Below are positions 34,395 through 41,869 of a stretch of 41,869 nucleotides of DNA, piece by piece. The notes beneath the pieces were generated by a model, which did no database searches, was not told the DNA's origin, and worked only from the letters and a program-made list of their open reading frames with translations. The number at the start of each line of letters is the position of its first letter. The stretch's first letter is position 1. This DNA is from Sphingomonas sp. Its GTDB lineage: Bacteria; Pseudomonadota; Alphaproteobacteria; Sphingomonadales; Sphingomonadaceae. The stretch covers positions 1 to 41,869 of the forward strand of contig NZ_JAIEPC010000071.1 of NCBI RefSeq assembly GCF_019749955.1. Direction: 5' to 3'. The position numbers were made by a program, and so were the translations under genes.

Positions 34395-36728
34395 ATGGCG
34401 AGCGAACCGAAGACATGGGACTGCGCTCTCCGCGTTAGACAGGCCGCCGCCTCGATTCGGTCTACATGGCTGAGACTTCTCGATGCACGCATCAGCCTGG
34501 TGCCGGTCCTGCTGGTGGCACTCGTCCTGAGCCTGCCCCAGGGCAAGGACGTCGTGCGCAGCCTGGTCGACTCGTCGAACCTCTACATCCGGGGCCCTTC
34601 CGAAGGCATCTGGTCCTGGCCGGCCGTCGCTTCCTATTTCAAATGGGCCTGCCTCCTCGGCACCTGTATCTGGAGCGGGCTGATCGCCTGGTACTGGCCG
34701 CATCTTCTCACCAGGACGCGGCATGACGATGCCGAACCTGGCTGGTTCCTGTGGGTCCGCCGCATCCTCGGGCTGGCACCGATCCTAACCGCCATTCGCG
34801 CGATCATCGAGCTGGGCGCATCGCACCCCCGGAACGTCTGGATCGCCCTGCTGCTCTTCGTCCTGACGGCGATCGTGATGCTTCTCTTCTTCGTGCGACG
34901 GCGCACGCTGGTGGAGCGGATGCGGGACAATCGCTGGTTCCGAAACCGCTCACTCATCTTCGGCCCGTTCCTGCTGCGCACCGGATCGCGGTCAGATATC
35001 GGTCTCACCCGAGGCGATGACGCGTTCATCGTCACTACCTTCGGGCTATCTCTCCTGATGCTGCTGATCTTCGCGCTTCCAGACGCACGCACGCTATTCG
35101 CCAATCTTGTCGGTTCGGGCGCGATCGCCTTTGGAGCGATCGGCTCGATCATCGCGACGATCAGCGCGCTGGCCTTCTTCGTCTCGGGCGTCCGGCTGCC
35201 GATCTTCACGATCGGCTTGATCCTCCTGCTGCTCTTCAGCATGATCAACGACAATCATGGAATCCGGCCAGCCGCCGCACCCCTGCAAGCGCCGCGCCCG
35301 AGCCTTTTCGAAGCCTATGCAAAATGGCAGGCCGCCAATCGCGACTATGATGGTCCGATCATCCTGGTGGCAACCGCCGGCGGCGCTTCCCGGGCAGGCT
35401 ATTGGACCTCGACGGTATTGCGTGCGTTGGACGACCGCACGAACGGCAATTTCGCGCGCCACGTCTTCGCGATCAGCTCGGTGTCCGGCGGCACGCTTGG
35501 AGCATTCGGCTATGCGGCCTGGGTCGCGGACCACCCGATGGGAACCGGGCACTGCGCCTATTCGCACGAACAAAGGCTGAAGTTCGACCAGGCCTTTGCC
35601 GGCGGCGACTATCTCTCGCCCGCGATCGCCGGGCTGCTCTATCCCGATCTGGTCCAGAAATTCGTTCCATTCCCGCTCTTCCAGGACCGGGCGCACAGCC
35701 TTGAGGAAGGCTTCGAATATGGCTGGTCGTCCGCGGTCAAGGAGGAACGCGGCTGCAAGGACCATAGCAATCCCGACCGCTTCTCCGGCGATTTCCGCCG
35801 CATCTGGGAAAATTCGCTACAGGGCAACGGGCCATGGGTACCCCTCGTCCTGGCCAACGGAACGCTGGTCGAGAATGGAAAGCGAGTCATCACCGCGCCG
35901 GTCTGGATCGACGCGAACATCTTCGAGGACAGCCATGACTTCTTCGACCTGATGGGCTCTTCGGTCTCGACTTCGACCGCGGTGCTGAATTCGGCGCGCT
36001 TTCCGCTTGTCAGTCCGGCGGGCACGATCCCCTATCCGAAGGGAGGCAGCTACCATATCGTCGATGGCGGCTATTTCGAGAATGGCGGCCTGGAGACCAT
36101 TTACGACGTCGCACGCTACCTGCGCTCGACCGTCGCGCCGAGCCGCCCGATCCTGATCATCGAGATCAACAATGACGACGCCGCGTTCGGCAATCCGGCC
36201 ACCAAGGCAGATCTGGCCCGATATCCCAACGGGATGGACCCGGCGGGAACTGCCCGCATCACGCTTGGAGTCGCTTTGCCCGACGCGACCCGCTTCCAGG
36301 CGGGCACCGGCTTCACCTCGGTGCTGCAGGCCTTTCTGATGACCCGCACCTCGCGCGGCGTGCTCGGCGCCAAGCGACTGTCGGGCGCGCGGGCCATCGG
36401 CCTGCCGGCGACCTATCGGGCTTTCTTCAATCTCGGCCCTATTCTGGAAGGCAGGCAAACAGCGATGAGCTGGGCTTTGTCGGGCAGCTCGCGGGTCGCG
36501 ATCGATGATTCGCTCCAGGCAGTCGGCCCCTGGCTGAAGCCGGCAGAGGCCGCGCGCTTGCAGGCGCTACGTGCCCATTTCGACCAGAACCAGCTCTGTC
36601 AGCGCGAAATCGCCGACGCGATAGCGGCGCTGATCGGCGCGACCAGCCCGGCGGAAACCGGCGGCTGCAAGCTGGGATCGCTCGAAGCAAGCTGGATAGG
36701 CTTGCCGCTCGGACTGGGTGGTCACTGA
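34395..36728 (+). CDS. Multi-TM patatin-like phospholipase
   Basis: 777 residues. N-terminal half (to about 300) has around seven to eight membrane segments; the catalytic domain then starts with IILVATAGGASRAGYW (Gly-rich oxyanion hole, about 325-336), the nucleophile Ser364 in ISSVSGGTLG, and Asp557 in VDGGYFENGGLE, forming the Ser-Asp dyad of patatin lipid acyl hydrolases. It would deacylate membrane phospholipids from the inner face or within the bilayer; exact side and lipid are unknown. The fusion to a large membrane region is unlike the soluble patatins of CBASS-type effectors. It is convergent with the three-gene hydrolase block (52 bases between ends), with no visible terminator. Confidence 0.9.
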   Translation: MASEPKTWDCALRVRQAAASIRSTWLRLLDARISLVPVLLVALVLSLPQGKDVVRSLVDSSNLYIRGPSEGIWSWPAVASYFKWACLLGTCIWSGLIAWYWPHLLTRTRHDDAEPGWFLWVRRILGLAPILTAIRAIIELGASHPRNVWIALLLFVLTAIVMLLFFVRRRTLVERMRDNRWFRNRSLIFGPFLLRTGSRSDIGLTRGDDAFIVTTFGLSLLMLLIFALPDARTLFANLVGSGAIAFGAIGSIIATISALAFFVSGVRLPIFTIGLILLLLFSMINDNHGIRPAAAPLQAPRPSLFEAYAKWQAANRDYDGPIILVATAGGASRAGYWTSTVLRALDDRTNGNFARHVFAISSVSGGTLGAFGYAAWVADHPMGTGHCAYSHEQRLKFDQAFAGGDYLSPAIAGLLYPDLVQKFVPFPLFQDRAHSLEEGFEYGWSSAVKEERGCKDHSNPDRFSGDFRRIWENSLQGNGPWVPLVLANGTLVENGKRVITAPVWIDANIFEDSHDFFDLMGSSVSTSTAVLNSARFPLVSPAGTIPYPKGGSYHIVDGGYFENGGLETIYDVARYLRSTVAPSRPILIIEINNDDAAFGNPATKADLARYPNGMDPAGTARITLGVALPDATRFQAGTGFTSVLQAFLMTRTSRGVLGAKRLSGARAIGLPATYRAFFNLGPILEGRQTAMSWALSGSSRVAIDDSLQAVGPWLKPAEAARLQALRAHFDQNQLCQREIADAIAALIGATSPAETGGCKLGSLEASWIGLPLGLGGH

Positions 36729-36780
36729 CCTGGCTCCACCAGGCGATATGCCCGCCTCGGCCAGCGTGCATCCGTTACGG

Positions 36781-38055
36781 TCAAGGCAAGAGCACAAGCG
36801 CTTCGCCCATCGCACGGCGGATCGCGACGCAGTCGTCGCAGAGGCGCAGCGACGGCACGCCCGGCATGGCGTCTGCGGCATTGATTAGCCGATAGTCGCG
36901 TGGCAGGTCGCCGCAGCTCGAACACACTTGCAATGCACCCTCGCTTGCGATCGCGCGTCGCGCGGCCTCCCCCAGCGCAGGCTCGACCCGGTCCACATAG
37001 TGGAACCACAGGGCCGAGTGCGGCTCGACCCGCTCGAGCCGCTTCACCGCGTCATCCGGAAAATGGCGCTGCAGCCAGCGCAGGGCGGTTTCGCGCCGCC
37101 GCTGATCGTCGCGGACCAGGCGCTCGTACAAGGCGATCAGCAATGCGGTCGAAGTGCGCGGCCATATCTGGAATTCCGCGCGATGCGCCCCCAGCACGAC
37201 GGCAAAGCGGTGCCCACCGGAATAGGCCTCCGCGATCGTCGTACCGCAATAGTCCCGAACTTCCCCGACGCGATCCGGGGTCGCCAGCGATTCCATGATC
37301 TCGAGATCGAAACGCCAGGGATTTGCCTTGAGCTCCATGTCCCAGATCCGCAGATAGCCTGACGACATAAGCACCTCGGCAATGGCGGCGTCCGCATCCG
37401 GGCGTTCGCGCACCAGCCTGGGCAAGCCTTCGAAATTCTCGATCGTCGCGTCGAACTTGCGGGCAACCCGCAAGATCCGGGTCTGGCTGTCATGGGTCCG
37501 CTTGATCGGATCGGGACGATCGCGCCAGAATGCTACTTCCTCGGCCGAAACCGTCTCGGTCGGGTCCTCGAGCTGATCGAGCAAGGGACTGCGCCGCAAC
37601 TCCTCGGGCGTGCAGTAATCCTCGTCCGCGACGAGATGGATGCCGATATAGGCATAGGCCAGCGCGACGAGGCGAGAGCAGAATTGTCGCTTCCCGCGTG
37701 GCCTGGCACCGCCGGTGACGCTGCGCGCGGCCTCCCGCAGCGAATAGCGCGTGCCGATCTGCGAGCGGGTATACTCCACCAGCCGCAAGAGGGTCGCTTC
37801 GTCCAGGGGCTCCTTCAACCGAAAGGCATGGACCTGATCGGCGGGCCAGAAGAATTCGCGCTGGACGTTGCGCGCCTGCACCCCGTCAGAGGTGGAGTCG
37901 ATGATCGAGCCCTGCTGGACGCAGATCATCGCGTGGGACACCGTGCCCGCCGTGGACAGCCGGACGCCCTTGCCGCTCGCTGTTCGCCGCGCGGTGAGGA
38001 CAATGTCCCCGGGCCTCAGCGCGTCCACGCGGATCCGTTTCATCTTGGTCTTCAT
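36781..38055 (-). CDS. Permuted papain-fold (YiiX/C92-like) protein with C-terminal zinc-ribbon-like motif
   Basis: 424 residues. The permuted NlpC/P60-like core spans about 8-170: LRPGDIVLTAR, then His41 in GTVSHAMIC, then Cys126 in QFCSRLVALAYAYIG, the order (His before Cys) seen in YiiX/YaeF and LRAT-type folds, which include lipid acyltransferases. The C-terminal half (about 190-370) is an unrecognised, helix-rich domain, and the tail has CSSC (378-381) and CDDC (406-409), a four-Cys metal site. No signal peptide. It is a paralogue of the next gene upstream in the operon, 61 bases away. Substrate unknown: peptide, lipid or other amide/ester. Confidence 0.82.
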   Translation of the reverse strand: MKTKMKRIRVDALRPGDIVLTARRTASGKGVRLSTAGTVSHAMICVQQGSIIDSTSDGVQARNVQREFFWPADQVHAFRLKEPLDEATLLRLVEYTRSQIGTRYSLREAARSVTGGARPRGKRQFCSRLVALAYAYIGIHLVADEDYCTPEELRRSPLLDQLEDPTETVSAEEVAFWRDRPDPIKRTHDSQTRILRVARKFDATIENFEGLPRLVRERPDADAAIAEVLMSSGYLRIWDMELKANPWRFDLEIMESLATPDRVGEVRDYCGTTIAEAYSGGHRFAVVLGAHRAEFQIWPRTSTALLIALYERLVRDDQRRRETALRWLQRHFPDDAVKRLERVEPHSALWFHYVDRVEPALGEAARRAIASEGALQVCSSCGDLPRDYRLINAADAMPGVPSLRLCDDCVAIRRAMGEALVLLP

Positions 38056-38116
38056 CGCGCAAGATTACAGCGTGCCCATCGAGGCTCGCAATATTCGCGA
38101 TGCGCTCGAACCATTC

Positions 38117-39310
38117 CTAGGGGAGCGGTATTCCCAGGCGCACCAAGACCTCCTCGACCACGAGGTTGCGCAGGCGCGTCGCGTTCGCCGCCACCTGATC
38201 GATCTCGGCCCAGGCAGCCATCGCCGCCGAGCGTTCGAGGCCCCAATCCTGCCAGTTCTGCACCGACTGGCTACGAGCCTCGTACATGGCACGCCCGGCG
38301 ACCAGAAAGGCGCGCATCGCTTCGACGTCGATATCGGGGCGGACCTGAAAGGATTCTCTCAGGTTGCGCTGGAGGATCGCGTCGTCATGCGCGCTGATAT
38401 CGCGGAACAATGCGCTCAACCGGCTCGCGCGTATGAAGGCGGCGAGTTCGCAATCGAGCTCGGCAAGCGCCTGATCGAAGCCTGTATGCCGATTCCCACC
38501 GATATCGTCCCGGTTCTCGACGGCCTTGGTCACGAACCGCAAGATCCCGTACAGGGTGGGAACCACTTCCAGGTCGAGCTCGGAATACTCCTCGGTGATC
38601 GCGGTCGCGCGGGGCCAGAGCTTCCGGGCGCAATCCGCCGAGATCCGGGTCTGCTCGGAAGAAAGCGTCGGCGCCCGGTCGCCGTCAAGTGCCGACATTT
38701 CCTCGAGATTGTTGGGGGCGAGTTTAGGACGAAAGACCGTTTCCGTCAGGTCCTCCAGCCCCTTCAGTTTCTCGATCGTCGCAGGCGTGATCCGGTCGGC
38801 CGGCGTCGCGGCGAACTGCGCCGCCCCGGCGCGTGCAAAGGCCTGTCCGACCAGCGCGGAGCAGAAGGTGCCATGATCGCGAACCATACGCTCGACGAGC
38901 TCGACCGGAAGGATCGAACCGACCGCGCGCGCGACCGAATAGTCGCGACCGACTTCGTCCTGGGCAAGCTGGGCCGCCCTGGCGGCGATATCCGCGTCGG
39001 GCAGGCGCAACAGGCGGACATTCTCGACGTCATGGGTGAAGCTGCGCGCCATTGACAGGATCGAGACGCCCGAACCGACCGCTTCGATAAAGGCCGGCGG
39101 CGAGGAGCAAATCAGTGCATGGCTGAACCTCCCGCCCGTCATCCGCTGGATGATGTCGGATTGCTTCATGTCGCGGCGCCTTTCCGCCTCCGCGTTGCGC
39201 GTCAGCAAGATGTCTCCTGGGCGAAGCAAGTCGACCCGCGGCAGATAGACGATCCGGTCGTCATAGCGCGCGCGATCCGACCCGGAGGCGATGGCCTGTT
39301 TCTCTATCAT
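38117..39310 (-). CDS. Permuted papain-fold (YiiX/C92-like) protein, paralogue without zinc motif
   Basis: 397 residues from ATG 39310; the in-frame extension upstream is a false reading of the hydrolase gene. The core aligns with the downstream paralogue: LRPGDILLTR, His64 in GGRFSHALIC, Cys150 in GTFCSALVGQAFARAG, and both end the core with a DLTETV/DPTETV stretch. The rest (about 200-397) is a helical domain of unknown fold that differs from the paralogue, so two related enzymes with different partner domains are present. No signal peptide. It lies 86 bases after the hydrolase stop, same strand. The catalytic role is inferred from the intact His/Cys pair. Confidence 0.8.
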   Translation of the reverse strand: MIEKQAIASGSDRARYDDRIVYLPRVDLLRPGDILLTRNAEAERRRDMKQSDIIQRMTGGRFSHALICSSPPAFIEAVGSGVSILSMARSFTHDVENVRLLRLPDADIAARAAQLAQDEVGRDYSVARAVGSILPVELVERMVRDHGTFCSALVGQAFARAGAAQFAATPADRITPATIEKLKGLEDLTETVFRPKLAPNNLEEMSALDGDRAPTLSSEQTRISADCARKLWPRATAITEEYSELDLEVVPTLYGILRFVTKAVENRDDIGGNRHTGFDQALAELDCELAAFIRASRLSALFRDISAHDDAILQRNLRESFQVRPDIDVEAMRAFLVAGRAMYEARSQSVQNWQDWGLERSAAMAAWAEIDQVAANATRLRNLVVEEVLVRLGIPLP

Positions 39311-39396
39311 GTTCCACCGTCTCCCGGAGCGCACCCAGGATGGCGGCTGCATCGGCGAGTTGGTGCCGGAGCGGACCCGCCGCAACCCCCGCATCG

Positions 39397-40704
39397 CTAT
39401 ACCGGACGCACCTGCGGCGGGAGGGAAAGAATGAACGCAGCCACCCCGTCTATCGCCGGATCGCTCCCATAGAGCAGCGAATGCCGCAGCATGGAGCCGC
39501 CTCCGCGTAGCTCGGCCAATCGGAAGCGCCTCGACTTGACCAGAGTATTCGCGAACGGCAGATGGCGTGCCCGAGCCGCCCAATGGAGATTGGCGGATCC
39601 CGATCGCGTATCGACCAAGGGCAATGCCCGTCCCGCCAGAAAGCCGAGCGCCAGCGCCAGCCCGGCGCCGAAGGCAAATAACAGGGGTGCGACGCTGAAG
39701 CAGAGCAGTGCCAGGAGGACGACATCCCAGCTTGAGCTGCCCGCATTCGTCAGCAGTTGTTCCTGGCGCCAGAGCAAGGCGAACAGGCCGATGCCCGCCG
39801 CCGCCAGGCCGCTCGCGAGCACGATCAGAACAAAGCTGCGCGCGAGCCAGAGACCGGTACGGTGCAACCACTGCGCGCCCAGAAGGACCTGGACCAGTTC
39901 GTCCAGCGGCGCGGTGAGCACGAAAAGCGGCACGGCCGGCGCCTGCCGGCGCGTGTCGAAGCAGGCGAGCGCCATGGCCGTCTTGCGAGAGGCAGCGCGC
40001 GGCCGCGCGATCGTCCGAGGTGCCTGGGCGAAGGCAACGATCAGCATTCCGACAAGCAGCAGGAAGCTCGACAGGGCCTCGAAGGATGCCAGCGTGCCGT
40101 GCAGGATGGCGGTGCAATGGGCCGAGAGCGGCGTCAGCTCGCAAAGCTGGATCGGCCAATTCCGGCCGAAGCGCAGCATGCCCAGCTTCAGGTCGAGCAG
40201 CCAGGGCATCGTCGCATGGATCAGCCAGAAAAAGCCGAGACCGAGCGCCGCGATCGGCAGCAGCGTCAGCCCGATCCAGGCGGCATTGCGAAGCCCCGCG
40301 ATCAGCAGTGCGGTCGCAGGATTCACCTTCTCAAAGGCCAGGAAGGGCGTGGCCAGCGTTACCACGCCATCGACCGTCTGGCCGCCCGCGTCACGCAGAA
40401 GGGCACCGCGCAGGGCGACATTACCTCCATGGCTATGCCCCACCACGATGAGGCGATGCGTCGGGAAGCGCGATCGAAGAAACTTCAGCCGCTCGGCCAG
40501 TGCATCTCCCGCCGCGGCACGCGCCTGGTGATTGTTGGCACCGCTCCAGATCAGCCTTGAGAATCGGACTTCCTTCACTCCTTCGCTCCGCAGGGCGGCG
40601 GCTATCCGGTTGCGGAAATGGGATCTTGGCTGGAGCCAAAGCGAGGTGGGGTTCCAGGTCCCGTGGACCAGCACGATCAGGACTTTGACAGTCTCGTCCG
40701 TCAC
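39397..40704 (-). CDS. Membrane-bound alpha/beta serine hydrolase (lipase-like)
   Basis: 435 residues from a GTG at 40704. VLVHGTWNP (12-20) supplies the oxyanion hole and VVGHSHGGN (nucleophile Ser91) is the GxSxG lipase box. After the first 125 residues come several hydrophobic segments (about 140-200, 205-225, 290-345, 350-375), so the enzyme is polytopic, which is uncommon for this fold; the acid/His members of the triad may sit in the C-terminal part. It is the first gene of the minus-strand hydrolase block and its start overlaps the stop of a doubtful upstream frame by GTGA. Substrates probably are lipids or esters. Confidence 0.85.
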   Translation of the reverse strand: MTDETVKVLIVLVHGTWNPTSLWLQPRSHFRNRIAAALRSEGVKEVRFSRLIWSGANNHQARAAAGDALAERLKFLRSRFPTHRLIVVGHSHGGNVALRGALLRDAGGQTVDGVVTLATPFLAFEKVNPATALLIAGLRNAAWIGLTLLPIAALGLGFFWLIHATMPWLLDLKLGMLRFGRNWPIQLCELTPLSAHCTAILHGTLASFEALSSFLLLVGMLIVAFAQAPRTIARPRAASRKTAMALACFDTRRQAPAVPLFVLTAPLDELVQVLLGAQWLHRTGLWLARSFVLIVLASGLAAAGIGLFALLWRQEQLLTNAGSSSWDVVLLALLCFSVAPLLFAFGAGLALALGFLAGRALPLVDTRSGSANLHWAARARHLPFANTLVKSRRFRLAELRGGGSMLRHSLLYGSDPAIDGVAAFILSLPPQVRPV

Positions 40705-41170
40705 CTTCGCCCCCCAAGGATTTTTTGCGCGCTCAAATAAGCTGGCAAGTCGGGCACGGCGTCACGCCGCAGCTGATCGGCGCAAGATATAGCCGGCGGG
40801 GGATGTTCAGCAAAATTGCCGCCGAGTCGCCATGCCCTACCGGAGAAGCGGGCAAGCTCGATCAAAACGACGGCAGCTTGTAGGAGGGTGGGAAGTTTCA
40901 GCAGACGACCAACATTGAGGCGCGAAGCCGCCTGGCGGCTCCCGACCAACTTACGCCATTCAGCGGCCGGCGCTCGAACGTCCGCTCGCGCCGGAACCTG
41001 TCGGCGGCGTGCGATCCAGCAATCCTGCGGCAGTGTGCGAAACGATGGCTGTCGGCCGTCCCTGAAGAACCTGGCATTTTCCCCTTTCCAATTCATTCGC
41101 CAATCCACCTCCCTGAATGGTATGGATCGTGCCGCGTTCTCACGATGGCGAAAGCATCAGATCGAAGGTC
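40705..41170. other. Region without a convincing gene
   Basis: 466 bases upstream of both the minus-strand hydrolase block and the plus-strand last gene, so it should contain two promoters. A minus-strand open frame of 135 codons (41108-40701) ends in a GTGA overlap with the hydrolase start, which hints at coupling, but its product is Arg-rich, has no motif and may be chance. No clear promoter boxes, repeats or RNA genes are visible. Confidence 0.55.
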
Positions 41171-41869
41171 ATGCACAGCACGGATCTGAAAGCGTTGGCC
41201 GATTGGCTCCGCCCGCAGCGCCGGCACCTGAAATTTGTCGGTTTGGTCGATCGGGTAGCGGCATTGGGGACGATCAGCGAGGATCTCCGCGAGTGTGGCC
41301 GTTGCCTAAATGTGATCGAGCGCATGCAGGATCGGAACGACCTCGCGAAGGAGAAACTTTCTCGCGAGGATGACGCGACCATCACCGGGGCACTGTTCTC
41401 CCAAGCCATCATTCTGTACGCCCGCGCCACGGCGCAGGGCGGCAACAATCGCATGGCGTTGTTGAACGATAGCGACGTGCCGGCGTCATTGCGCGCGACG
41501 CACAAGCGCATCCAGAAGTTGAGAAGTGAGGCAATCGCGCACTACGGGACCGGGGAAAAATTGCTTGGCACGCCGCTGGTTCGCGAAGCTGTCGTTTTCA
41601 GCTTTCAGCGCACTGAAACCGGCGTCCGGGAGCAGACGAATATTCTGACGACGCGCGCCCAGCATAAAGTCGACGTGTCCCATCAGCTTCGAACCCTCGT
41701 AGCCGCGCAGCTCGATCGGATTGAGCGCATCAAGGACGCCGAGCTCGGCGCGCTACGCGCGGAACTGGAAGCGGCAGTGAAAGCGGATACTAACCTAGGC
41801 GGCGTGGACAAATTTGAGCCAGTATCTGGCGGCGGCGATATGGACCATGCTGAGGAAGCTTTCGGCGAG
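41171..41869 (+). CDS. Unknown protein with HEPN-like Rx5H motif, C-terminus cut by window edge
   Basis: The plus strand is open from ATG 41171 (with GAAGG just upstream) to the window edge, 233 codons with no stop. No signal peptide. The protein is helical. An Arg118-SEAIA-His124 (Rx5H) motif in LRSEAIAHYG resembles the HEPN RNase signature RNKxxH, and a coiled-coil-like stretch (QLDRIERIKDAELGALRAELE) follows. Function unknown; HEPN proteins often are toxins or abortive-infection factors, so the motif is suggestive here beside an integrase-borne cargo, but the match is by eye. Its start is 467 bases from the hydrolase start, divergent. Confidence 0.7.
   Translation, partial: MHSTDLKALADWLRPQRRHLKFVGLVDRVAALGTISEDLRECGRCLNVIERMQDRNDLAKEKLSREDDATITGALFSQAIILYARATAQGGNNRMALLNDSDVPASLRATHKRIQKLRSEAIAHYGTGEKLLGTPLVREAVVFSFQRTETGVREQTNILTTRAQHKVDVSHQLRTLVAAQLDRIERIKDAELGALRAELEAAVKADTNLGGVDKFEPVSGGGDMDHAEEAFGE

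Noticed and set aside
40816..41373. Plus-strand open frame of 185 codons before the last gene
   Set aside because: It overlaps the start of the last gene in another frame, is Arg/Ser-rich and has no motif.

Overview
The window reads as chromosomal DNA of a high-GC alphaproteobacterium, most likely a sphingomonad (Sphingomonadaceae). This rests on general protein character and gene content: rhamnose-rich exopolysaccharide genes, a class II DAHP synthase and a CioAB-type bd oxidase. It is an inference from the sequence, not a database match.

Layout. (1) 1-2,700: the N-terminal part of an exported HExxH metallopeptidase (minus strand, cut by the window edge), a PPP-type phosphatase, and two near-identical tiny exported glycine-zipper proteins that arose by a local duplication. 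(2) 2,896-23,298: an exopolysaccharide locus. gmd-rmd (GDP-6-deoxymannose sugar) run on plus. A minus block carries a Wzy/ligase-like protein, a Wza-like lipoprotein, a Wzc-like tyrosine autokinase with a Tyr-Gly tail, and an unknown envelope protein. A beta-helix lyase-like protein lies on plus. An 11-gene minus operon (about 23.3 to 12.1 kb) encodes the initiating phosphoglycosyltransferase, rmlACDB (dTDP-L-rhamnose), a Wzx flippase, a methyltransferase, three glycosyltransferases and a second polymerase-like membrane protein. Together these make sugar nucleotides, build a lipid-linked repeat unit, flip it, polymerise it and export it. A low-GC patch (about 15.4-17.9 kb) covers one glycosyltransferase, the methyltransferase and most of wzx, and looks like exchanged serotype-type DNA. 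(3) 23,477-32,552: housekeeping genes: cydAB plus a 40-residue DUF2474-like subunit, an FKBP isomerase, rpsU, cysS, a TM2 protein, a PhyH-type dioxygenase coupled to a D-2-hydroxyacid dehydrogenase, and a class II DAHP synthase.

(4) 32,596-41,869: tRNA-Glu(CTC) followed directly by a P4-type tyrosine integrase, the usual left end of an integrative element. The accessory cargo is a membrane-anchored patatin-like phospholipase facing a convergent three-gene block: a membrane serine hydrolase and two paralogous permuted-papain (YiiX/C92-like) proteins, one with a C-terminal CxxC...CxxC pair. I see no previously named system that matches this set, and it is the best candidate in the window for an undescribed lipid-targeting (possibly defensive) module. 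The last gene is cut by the window edge and carries an Rx5H motif of the HEPN kind. The far end of the element lies outside the window.
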